37,720 nucleotides of DNA from an uncultured Methanobrevibacter sp. (GTDB lineage Archaea > Methanobacteriota > Methanobacteria > Methanobacteriales > Methanobacteriaceae), in contig NZ_CALGFC010000042.1 in the NCBI RefSeq assembly GCF_937881195.1, forward strand, positions 1-37,720, given 5' to 3'. A program made the translations under genes and the position numbers. Positions 1-7,057 of the stretch are shown piece after piece (position 1 is the first letter of the stretch; every line of letters begins with the position of its first letter). The notes beneath the pieces are model-generated. The model was not told the DNA's origin and did no database searches. It saw only the letters and a list, made by a program, of their open reading frames with translations.

Positions 1-54
1 ACTAATACTAATACTAATACTAATACTAATACTAATACTAATACTAATACTAAT
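1..54. repeat. ACTAAT hexamer microsatellite, 9 copies
   Basis: Nine perfect head-to-tail copies of ACTAAT run from the first base of the window to position 54, where the sequence breaks into GTATTC. The left end lies outside the window, so the true copy number is unknown. The array is intergenic, about 80 bp past the stop codon of the minus-strand DUF166 gene. Copy number of such arrays commonly varies by replication slippage. No function is visible. Confidence 0.95.
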
Positions 55-132
55 GTATTCTTAATTAATTATTAGTTTATCTATTATCTTATTAGCTAAT
101 TATATAATATTATAATCAATATATATTTTTAT

Positions 133-1077
133 TTAATCTTTATCCTTATCAACATTAACCTTTTTTTCGTAGACTTCAATAGCTCCATATGGACACTCGC
201 GTATACAGATTTCACATACTCCACATGATGCAGGATCAATTACAGCTTTGCCATTTTCATCATGATATATAGTATTAACACCAGTAAGTACATTTGGACA
301 ACAATTTAAGCATACATTTTCACATTCTTCGAGACCTTCACAAACTTCTGAATCAACTATTGGAACTTTGCAAGTAAAACCAAGAGCTCTTTTTATGGCT
401 TCTTTAGTACGATAACTAGCAATATGAAGTACTGTATCTCCAGTTATGTTATCACTAGCCATTGAGGCAACACATGGAAAATTATGGAGTTTATTGTTTG
501 CTTCAAATTCAGCATCTTTAACAGATATTCCTTTTAGATTTTCAGCTATAAACCAACTTGAACCACAAGGTGCACCCCTTATTACATTTATAGAAGAAAT
601 AGTGCTATTTAAATCAGTTTCATCTGTTTCACTATCTGTTTTTATCTCAAATTTTGGTTTACCAAAGATTTCTGCAAATTTGTCTATATATTTATCGCCT
701 ATAGGAGTTAATCCACAAAATGGTTTTGGGAATATGATTGTTTTATTTTCGCTTAATTCGCCTTTGATTTCATTTTGAAGACCTATTGGTAGTTGTTTTG
801 GATGATAAATAGGTGCAATTACAGATTGAGCTCCTGATTTTTGAACTACTTCTGGAATAACCATATTTATGTCTCCATAAAGTCCTACTGCTATTATTAA
901 ATCTGAATCTGGAATATTTTCTGGTATATATCCACTTATATCGTCTATAAATTCGGGCAAATCATCTTTTGAAGGGAATTCATGTATTCCTACAATATTT
1001 GGTGCAAATCCATGAGTAGCTATTCCATTTACTATTTTAGATCCATACTCTCCTGAACTAAGTATAAAAATCCTCAT
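133..1077 (-). CDS. DUF166 family protein with C-terminal ferredoxin-like Fe-S segment
   Basis: The 314-residue protein resembles the archaeal DUF166 family (COG1810), sometimes labelled thymidylate synthase-like without firm support. The N-terminal two thirds read as an alpha/beta domain starting MRIFILSSGEYG, with conserved-looking PCGSSWF near residue 170. The last about 70 residues are Cys-rich: CENVCLNCC is followed by CGVCEICIRECPYGAI, a CxxCxxCxxxCP arrangement typical of a [4Fe-4S] ferredoxin site; the upstream cysteines could hold a second cluster. The start is supported by GAGG about five bases before the ATG. A charged tail rich in Lys and Asp follows the cluster. The substrate and reaction are not known; an electron-transfer or redox role is inferred from the cluster only. 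Confidence 0.8.
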   Translation of the reverse strand: MRIFILSSGEYGSKIVNGIATHGFAPNIVGIHEFPSKDDLPEFIDDISGYIPENIPDSDLIIAVGLYGDINMVIPEVVQKSGAQSVIAPIYHPKQLPIGLQNEIKGELSENKTIIFPKPFCGLTPIGDKYIDKFAEIFGKPKFEIKTDSETDETDLNSTISSINVIRGAPCGSSWFIAENLKGISVKDAEFEANNKLHNFPCVASMASDNITGDTVLHIASYRTKEAIKRALGFTCKVPIVDSEVCEGLEECENVCLNCCPNVLTGVNTIYHDENGKAVIDPASCGVCEICIRECPYGAIEVYEKKVNVDKDKD

Positions 1078-1287
1078 ATTATCCTCTCTACCATAAAATT
1101 ATTTAAATTCATTTGTTTTTTAAATATTATATATTATTTATAATTTTCATGATAATTAATTTTATATTAATTTTATATTAATTAGTTTTTAATTAGCTTT
1201 TAATTAATTTTTTAGTTTTTATTTATAATATTTTTAGCTTTAATTTATTATCAGCATTGATTTTCATTGGATTTTAGATTTTCTCAT

Positions 1288-1785
1288 CTATTTTTTAATC
1301 TTGAAATAACTAGTTTTTTCTTTTTCTATTCTTTTTATTATTTCCATTTCTTCCATTAGTATTAATAAGTTAGTAATTTTTTCTAAAAATTCCTCTTTAT
1401 TTATTGTTATTTCATTTTTTCTGTTTTTTATTTTGATAAATTCATTATTATCTATTAAATTAGCTACTATCTCGTCAATACTTGATAATTTGTTAATTTT
1501 TAACTTTTTATAAATTTCAAATATTATTATTACTTTTTCACTTTCTTTTTCTTCCATTTTCACTTGTTCGATGGATCCTTTAATATTTTTAGCAAAAAAT
1601 TCTATTTCTTCTTTTTCCCCCACTGGAGCAAGAATTAGTACATTAATCTCTTCACTTAAAAAATACATTCCTCTGCTAATTTTAAAACTTTCCATTTCAA
1701 TTATTAATCCACCAATATCTTCAATGAATTCTTTAAATTCATTAAATTTATAAACTCCTCCAGTAAATAATAATAATTCATACAT
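1288..1785 (-). CDS. Hypothetical protein with possible C-terminal winged-helix fold
   Basis: I do not recognise this 165-residue protein. It is rich in Glu, Lys and Ile, has no signal peptide or membrane segment, and is probably cytosolic. The N-terminal half alternates short hydrophobic strands and acidic stretches (YELLLFTGG, EINVLILAPVG). The C-terminal half has helix-rich segments ending in a basic strand (KTSYFKIKK), which would fit a small winged-helix domain, but this is a guess. The open frame extends to a TTG at 1794. The ATG at 1785 is preferred because GAG lies just before it, although neither start has a good Shine-Dalgarno sequence. It stands alone between the DUF166 gene and the pilin-like pair. 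Confidence 0.6.
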   Translation of the reverse strand: MYELLLFTGGVYKFNEFKEFIEDIGGLIIEMESFKISRGMYFLSEEINVLILAPVGEKEEIEFFAKNIKGSIEQVKMEEKESEKVIIIFEIYKKLKINKLSSIDEIVANLIDNNEFIKIKNRKNEITINKEEFLEKITNLLILMEEMEIIKRIEKEKTSYFKIKK

Positions 1786-1794
1786 TTTTCTCAA

Positions 1795-2154
1795 CTAATA
1801 TTTATTATTATACTTCTAATTATATTATTATTTCTATTCAGATACTTTTATTTTTAAAAAAGATATTTTAATTAGCTCTGTTAAATATTTTTATTATTTA
1901 AATCAATTTTTATCATTTTATTTAATTTTTAATATTTTACTTAATTATTTTTGATTAAATTTGTATTTTGATTAACTTTCTATTTTGATTAACTTTGTAT
2001 TTTGATTAACTTTGTATTTTGATTAGATTTTATATATTTAATAATCTTATTTTCTTTAATAATTTTATTCTTTTATTAGAAAATTTCTTATTTAATACAT
2101 TTTTATATAAAAAAATCAGTTAATCATTTAAATATTAAAAAATAATCTTTTTTC
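1795..2154. other. Intergenic region with 17-nt repeat and candidate promoter
   Basis: This 360-bp divergent gap separates the minus-strand hypothetical gene from the plus-strand pilin-like pair. It holds the four-copy 17-nt repeat at 1961-2028. A TATA-like TTTATATAA lies at about 2102-2110, roughly 45 bp before the ATG at 2155, which would leave a short leader of about 20 nt without an obvious Shine-Dalgarno sequence. Nothing else stands out. Confidence 0.6.
1961..2028. repeat. 17-nt tandem repeat, four copies
   Basis: The unit TTGTATTTTGATTAACT occurs at 1961-1977, 1978-1994 (one change, TTC for TTG), 1995-2011, and in degenerate form at 2012-2028. It sits upstream of the promoter of the two pilin-like genes. 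No inverted symmetry is visible, so it looks like a slippage repeat rather than an operator array, but a regulatory role cannot be ruled out. Confidence 0.85.
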
Positions 2155-2598
2155 ATGGATTCAAAAGGATTATACACTATTGATTTTTTATTTTCAATAT
2201 TTTTTACTTTAATTATTGGAATTGTTATGTTTAATATAGTTGGAACTAATTTAGAAAATGAGAAAATTATTGAAGAAGATTTAAATGGGAGAACTTTAAT
2301 TGATGAAATAGCTAATATTATAAACCAAGTTAATTCAAATTACTTAGGATATGGAAAAACGATTGAAATTCCATATAATATTTCTGAAAATTATTTTTCA
2401 CTAACTATAAATCAAAATGAAGTCTTATTAGAATTTAAAAATAAAAAAGCTGAGTCTAAAATAATACCTGTTAGAATAATTAATATTAATAATGATCTGG
2501 TTGATGATTTTAAAATGTATCCTGGAAATTCATATAAGATTAAAAAATCAATAGATAAAAATAATATGACAGGAGTTCAAGTTTATAAAATTAACTAA
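2155..2598 (+). CDS. Pilin-like protein with class III-type signal segment
   Basis: This 147-residue protein starts with a short charged leader (MDSKG) followed directly by a hydrophobic helix of about 22 residues (DFLFSIFFTLIIGIVMFNIVG). That is the layout of archaeal type IV pilin-like (class III) signal peptides. If cleavage follows SKG, an acidic residue (Asp) falls at about +5, where pilins usually have Glu. The rest is a small soluble domain of probable beta strands. It lies 79 bp upstream of a second pilin-like gene with a clearer motif, so both probably enter one extracellular filament or a secretion-type assembly. Processing by a prepilin peptidase of the EppA kind is inferred. No Shine-Dalgarno precedes the ATG. 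The exact family is not recognised. Confidence 0.65.
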   Translation: MDSKGLYTIDFLFSIFFTLIIGIVMFNIVGTNLENEKIIEEDLNGRTLIDEIANIINQVNSNYLGYGKTIEIPYNISENYFSLTINQNEVLLEFKNKKAESKIIPVRIININNDLVDDFKMYPGNSYKIKKSIDKNNMTGVQVYKIN

Positions 2599-2677
2599 TT
2601 TAATTTGTAAATATTTATAATTTCTTGATCTATTTTTTAAAATTTTTAGAATAATTAATGAGATAATTGAGGATAAT

Positions 2678-3184
2678 ATGATAATTAAAAATGAGAATAA
2701 AGGGCAAGGATCAATAGAATTTCTTTTTTTAATTAGCTTTAGTATAGTTACAGTTTTATTAATGGCTAATTTTTTAGGCAATATCTATGATTTCAATTTA
2801 GCTATTCTTGCAGCTAAAAACGGAATTAACCCTGGTTTAAATGCTGGAAGAATAAGTGTTCTTGAAGAAAGTGCTTATGATAAATATAAAATTAATAACA
2901 CTGTTTTAATACATCCTAATTCTATAAAAATAGTAAAAATAGAAACAATCAATAGGGGTTTTGATGATAGATATAATAAAACTAGCATTCAAATAAGGGT
3001 TTATGCTTCTTCTACTTCACTAATCTCAAGGGAAGATATGGTTTCTATTGGGGAAAAAATAAATTTTAGTTTAAGAAAAAGTATAACATTAGCTTTTAAT
3101 ACAAATAATTTATCTAATGGGTTATATAACCCTTGTTTTTCTAAAAAACATTTATACACAACAGCAAATGTTCAATGGGTTTGA
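2678..3184 (+). CDS. Class III signal peptide (DUF361-type) pilin-like protein
   Basis: This 168-residue protein has a basic/polar leader (MIIKNENKG) and then QGSIEFLFLISFSIVTVLLM, the archaeal class III signal peptide pattern QxSxExxxL, with cleavage expected between Gly9 and Gln10 and Glu at +5. The hydrophobic helix after the cleavage site would form the pilin core. The remaining about 130 residues are a soluble head with no motif I recognise; the end contains one Cys (NPCFSKK). GAGG lies five bases before the ATG, supporting the start. It follows the related gene ending at 2598 and is probably co-transcribed. Known class III proteins in methanogens form pili or pilus-like structures; the specific partner and function here are unknown. 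Confidence 0.8.
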   Translation: MIIKNENKGQGSIEFLFLISFSIVTVLLMANFLGNIYDFNLAILAAKNGINPGLNAGRISVLEESAYDKYKINNTVLIHPNSIKIVKIETINRGFDDRYNKTSIQIRVYASSTSLISREDMVSIGEKINFSLRKSITLAFNTNNLSNGLYNPCFSKKHLYTTANVQWV

Positions 3185-3286
3185 TAATATTTAAATTAAT
3201 TATTAAGCTATCAATTATTTAATAGCTTAATTTAATATTATTATATATTTATTTTCTATTAATATTATAAAATTTTCATAATATTA

Positions 3287-4315
3287 TTAGAATAAATAAT
3301 ATAAAATATCTTTATACTTAATAAATTGGGCTAAAGTAGTGTTTCCAATTACACTTGGAAGAATTATTGCTACAATGATTCCTAATATTCCAAATACAAT
3401 TCCTATTCCCCAAATAATTCTCACAGCCTCTTTTTCACTAATAGGTTTTCTAAGAACTAACCTAATCAATGATTTAAAACCTTGATCGGGAATTATAAGC
3501 TTACCTTCTTCATTAACTTCAGTTGGTCTATGTTGTTGTCTCTCCATAACTCCTGCACTATAAAATTTCATTGATGCATCAAGTATATTTGGAATAAGGA
3601 CTATGAATGCAATTAATTTCATCCTACCAATAAATGCAATTGCTGCTATTGTCGCTCCAATAATTAAAGTTCCTGTATCTCCAGGAAAAACTCTTGAAGG
3701 GTATTTATTGTAAAGTAAAAATGCAATTAATGCTCCTAACATACTCATACTTATGATTGCCACGTCATATTTCCCAAGAATTATGCAGGATATGGTTAAA
3801 GAGGTCATAGCTATTACACCAAGACCAGATTCAATTCCATTTAACCCTGCTAGCATATTTGTAAGATTAGCTACAATTGAAACTGCTATTGGGATTAAAA
3901 TTATATAAAGTAATCCTACATTTGGAGGTGCTATCCATATTAATGGTATGCCTGCTAAAAATAGTAATATGAACTTTTCTTTTGATGATAATGTTAAAAG
4001 ATCGTCTACCATTCCAATAATCCCAACAAGGAGAATAACCAATAAAACAACTGTTAATGGGAAAGTTAACACAGGATGTAAATAGATACCAGCAAATATT
4101 CCTATTATAAATCCAAATAATATTCCAATTCCACCCATTTCAGCAACTATTGGTTTAGCAGTTTTATGAATATCTTTCCCTATTATGTTTGCTCTTTCAA
4201 GTTTATTTATCAATCTAGGCATTGTAAACCTAGTTACAAAAAACCCTAAAATACCACACACAGCAGAAATCAAGACTATTGAAATGTCTGGATTTGTAAT
4301 AAGCATATTTGTCAA
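3287..4315 (-). CDS. MraY/GPT-like polyprenyl-phosphate sugar-1-phosphate transferase
   Basis: A 342-residue integral membrane enzyme of the glycosyltransferase-4 (MraY/WecA/AglH) family, which moves a sugar-1-phosphate from a nucleotide sugar to a polyprenyl phosphate on the cytoplasmic membrane face. About ten hydrophobic segments are visible. Diagnostic motifs in order are KPIVAEMGG (54-62), the Asp-Asp pair in GMVDDLL (D104/D105), NLTNMLAGLNG (150-160), FPGDTGTL (210-217, D213) and the loop RQQHRP (259-264). The likely role is lipid-linked precursor synthesis for pseudomurein or for N-glycans; sequence alone does not decide which. The chosen start is TTG because GGTGA ends four bases before it; an ATG nine bases downstream is too far from that site. 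UppS at 31736 would supply the lipid carrier. Confidence 0.85.
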   Translation of the reverse strand: MTNMLITNPDISIVLISAVCGILGFFVTRFTMPRLINKLERANIIGKDIHKTAKPIVAEMGGIGILFGFIIGIFAGIYLHPVLTFPLTVVLLVILLVGIIGMVDDLLTLSSKEKFILLFLAGIPLIWIAPPNVGLLYIILIPIAVSIVANLTNMLAGLNGIESGLGVIAMTSLTISCIILGKYDVAIISMSMLGALIAFLLYNKYPSRVFPGDTGTLIIGATIAAIAFIGRMKLIAFIVLIPNILDASMKFYSAGVMERQQHRPTEVNEEGKLIIPDQGFKSLIRLVLRKPISEKEAVRIIWGIGIVFGILGIIVAIILPSVIGNTTLAQFIKYKDILYYLF

Positions 4316-4440
4316 TTTTTCACCTTTAAATATTTAATAATCCTTGATTTAAGTTATTTTATTTCTTATTAATTAAATTTAAATTATTATTTATCTTTAA
4401 GTCTAATTTTTGTAAATAATTTATTAGTTTTTAGTATTTA

Positions 4441-4500
4441 TTAGTTATTATTAGTTTTTATTAGTTTTTATTAGTTATTATTAGTTATTATTAGTTTTTA
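4441..4500. repeat. Decamer tandem repeat TTAGTTWTTA, six copies
   Basis: Six 10-nt units alternate between TTAGTTATTA and TTAGTTTTTA. The array reaches into the stop codon (TTA on the plus strand) of the minus-strand double-HTH gene, so it forms the immediate 3' flank of that transcript. The 10-bp period is the same as in the larger array at 33471-33640, although the unit differs. Confidence 0.9.
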
Positions 4501-5004
4501 ACCATTTTTTATTATATAATAAATAGTTCTAATGGGAATTTTTTCTTTTTTTGCAATTTTTTGTGCTGAAACTCCAGATTTATATAAATTTTTAATCCTA
4601 GTTCTTATTGAGTCATCATATTTATTCTTTTTTCCTCTTTTAAGTTTAATTTTTTCTTTATCATAACTATTTTTCATATAATAAACAGTTTTTAAAGGCA
4701 AATTTAACTGTTCAGCTATTTCAAATGGAGTACTCCCATTTTTTATTAAATCAATAATTTCTTTCTTTTTTTCATCAGAATACTTTTTTGGAGTTCTCCA
4801 ATTATGTTTAACTTCTACATCTATTTCTAATTCTTCTAAAACTTCTAAATATTTTTTTGAAATTCTATTATATATACTAGGAGGACAAGTAATTTTTTTT
4901 AGGTTAGGATATTTATCCATTAAGTCAACAATCATTTTTGAACTTAATTGGGAGCTAATATGGACATTGGAACCGTTTTCGTTATTTTCTTCTTCAATTA
5001 CCAT
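4498..5004 (-). CDS. Small DNA-binding protein with two tandem HTH motifs, DUF1699-like N-terminus
   Basis: This 168-residue protein has a short acidic N-terminus, a segment reading YPNLKKITCPPSIYNRISK (about 33-51) that resembles the methanogen DUF1699 family, and two copies of a Hin/resolvase-type helix-turn-helix. The copies, at about residues 75-112 and 129-167, share the order acidic-Lys helix, NGST/SGVS turn, EIAEQL/KIAKKE, and a recognition helix ending TVYYMKN/TIYYIIKN. A basic linker (KLKRGKKNK) joins them. It is most likely a transcription regulator or other DNA-binding protein; no catalytic residues of a recombinase are present. It lies 65 bp downstream of the DUF530 gene on the same strand. 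No clear Shine-Dalgarno precedes the ATG. Confidence 0.75.
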   Translation of the reverse strand: MVIEEENNENGSNVHISSQLSSKMIVDLMDKYPNLKKITCPPSIYNRISKKYLEVLEELEIDVEVKHNWRTPKKYSDEKKKEIIDLIKNGSTPFEIAEQLNLPLKTVYYMKNSYDKEKIKLKRGKKNKYDDSIRTRIKNLYKSGVSAQKIAKKEKIPIRTIYYIIKNG

Positions 5005-5069
5005 TTTAACTTATATAATATAATTTATTTCTTTTTCAATATTAATTTATTTATTTTTACTAAAATAAA

Positions 5070-6743
5070 CTACTTATTTTTTATCATTTCTAGGAATTTT
5101 TTAGATTTATTACTTTTTGGTTTTTTAAAGGTATCAATATTTTTAATTTCTTTTTCAACACTTTTTTCTGTGACATTAAATGTTTTTGAAGATAATGAAA
5201 CTGGTACATTACAATTAGAGCTTATCACAGCTGCACCAAGTGCTACATAGTTAATTTTAATGTTAGATCCTTTTATTTTTTTCTCTAAGTTGAATTTTTT
5301 ATTTAGTAATAAATCCATATTATTTAATTCAATAATTTTCTCAGTTTCACTATTTTTAAGGATATTGACAGACTCTTTATTCATATTTTCAAAAATTTTT
5401 CGTTGTTTTCTATCAATATCACTTCTTAGATATGGAAATGGTCCACCATACCTCTTTCGCCTATCTTGAGAAGTTGTTAAGTAATATTTAAATATGTCCC
5501 ATAATATTAATGTTGAAGCTACTTCTGAAAAAACTTTTCTTTCAATATTCTTTCTTTTATTAATATCTTGTTTTAATTGAGGGTCTAAATTTTCTCTTTT
5601 ACTCATCAATCCAACAGTTTTTAACCTATTTTCAGTTTCAAACCTTCTCCATTCTTCTAATGAGTCTTCACCAACAATAAATTTAGGTCTTTGTAATTTT
5701 ATATCCCTTACTATTTCATCATATTTGGCTAATTTATAAATATTACTAATTTTGTCTTTAAAAACTGATTCTTTATTATTTTGAACGATAGTTTCTGCAT
5801 ATTTTGCATAACCTATGGCCAATGCAGTTCTTGCATGCTTATCATTAATTATAGTTGGTTTAGTTCGATGGAATTGTAGAAATTCTATTCTTACATTTCT
5901 ACCATATTGCTTTCTTATTTCTTCTTCATAGTTATTAACATATTCTGAGTCTAAAGATACTCTTTTTCTAATCCAACGATCATTTTCTTTAAACTTAACT
6001 ACTGCTGAGACAGTTTTAACAACACCCTTTCGTTCCTGTTTCAAAATACTTAAAACCTTTTTGAAAGATTCTCTGCCCCAACTTGTCATTCCTGACATTA
6101 AAACCATATAATTTCCAGATAATGGTAAATATTGTATTATTTCTAGCCTATAAACTCCTGTTTTATTAATTTCAAACTTAAATTCATTGCTTCCACAGGA
6201 ACATTCTTCTAGAATTATATTTTCATCATCACTCTTAATATTTTTATTCTCACTTTCTTTTCTATTATTCTCTCTATTTTCTTTATTATCTTCTTTATTA
6301 TCTTCTTTTTTAGTTAATTCCATGAAAATAGAGGGTTTGTATGTTTTAGAGCAAGATTCACATTTAAAAATTCCAAACTCTTCTAAATGCCCAATAGCTA
6401 TTTTATGTGCATCAATTGCGGATTTAACACGGTCTAATATGTTTTTTTTAGCTGTTGCTTTCATCCTGAAATATTGTCCATGCCTATTTATTTCACTAAT
6501 TTCTTCAAAAGCAACATCTCCTGAAACATTTGATCCATATTTATTCAAAGATCTATATGGTGCAGTATAACCTTTTAGATCCATATCATCTTTCATTTCA
6601 TGTAGCTTATTTAATCTTTCTGTAAACTTACAATAAACTGATTTAAATACTTCTATTTTAGAAATATTTTCCAAATTTACTTTTTCATTTTGGATTTTGT
6701 TTAAATATTTTTCAGTCTTACTTATAAGAATAGACTCATCCAT
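5070..6743 (-). CDS. DUF530 family protein
   Basis: The 557-residue protein matches what I recall of DUF530, a family of methanogens with no known function. Visible features are a split zinc-ribbon-like site (C128xxC131 and C181xC183), a basic, Arg/Tyr-rich middle region and GGPFPYLRSDIDRKQRK near residue 445, which suggests nucleic-acid contact. A central hydrophobic segment in the last quarter (NYVALGAAVISSNCNVPVSL) reads like a buried helix rather than a membrane anchor. Residues 145-177, between the two Cys pairs, are a Lys/Glu/Asn/Asp low-complexity insertion. The start is well supported by GGTGAT three bases before the ATG. It follows metG on the same strand after 314 bp. The function should be regarded as unknown. 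Confidence 0.75.
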   Translation of the reverse strand: MDESILISKTEKYLNKIQNEKVNLENISKIEVFKSVYCKFTERLNKLHEMKDDMDLKGYTAPYRSLNKYGSNVSGDVAFEEISEINRHGQYFRMKATAKKNILDRVKSAIDAHKIAIGHLEEFGIFKCESCSKTYKPSIFMELTKKEDNKEDNKENRENNRKESENKNIKSDDENIILEECSCGSNEFKFEINKTGVYRLEIIQYLPLSGNYMVLMSGMTSWGRESFKKVLSILKQERKGVVKTVSAVVKFKENDRWIRKRVSLDSEYVNNYEEEIRKQYGRNVRIEFLQFHRTKPTIINDKHARTALAIGYAKYAETIVQNNKESVFKDKISNIYKLAKYDEIVRDIKLQRPKFIVGEDSLEEWRRFETENRLKTVGLMSKRENLDPQLKQDINKRKNIERKVFSEVASTLILWDIFKYYLTTSQDRRKRYGGPFPYLRSDIDRKQRKIFENMNKESVNILKNSETEKIIELNNMDLLLNKKFNLEKKIKGSNIKINYVALGAAVISSNCNVPVSLSSKTFNVTEKSVEKEIKNIDTFKKPKSNKSKKFLEMIKNK

Positions 6744-7057
6744 TTAATCACCGTGAGGACTTAACACTTACAATAATTTGAGAATAACGCCAATTTCATT
6801 ATTATTGAAGTGTGAAGGTATAATAGGATTTAATTTTTATTTTATAATGTTTAAAATATGTTAATCTCTTGTTTCATATTTAACATTATTTTTTTATTAT
6901 ACTCTTTTTTTCATTCATTTTTTATTTTTATTAAATTGTTTAATTAGTTTATTAAATTATATTCATTATAATTATTCTAATTAATTTTTATTTCTAATTA
7001 TTTTATTAAAAAATTTTAATTATTTATCAAAATTGTTTTAGTAGTATAATTTTGAAA
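6744..7057. other. Intergenic region between metG and the DUF530 gene
   Basis: This 314-bp gap has the minus-strand metG stop on its right and the DUF530 start on its left. Read on the minus strand it contains a TATA-like ATTATAAAA at about 6840-6850, near 100 bp upstream of the DUF530 ATG, so that gene may have its own promoter and a leader of about 75 nt. The 60 bp next to the ATG are less AT-rich than the rest. No stable hairpin or repeat was found. Confidence 0.5.

Noticed and set aside
6187..6570. 127-codon plus-strand frame antisense to the DUF530 gene
   Set aside because: It is the mirror of the Lys/Glu/Asn-rich insertion, giving a Leu/Ser/Phe-rich product. It has no ribosome-binding site, and the opposite strand encodes a conserved protein.
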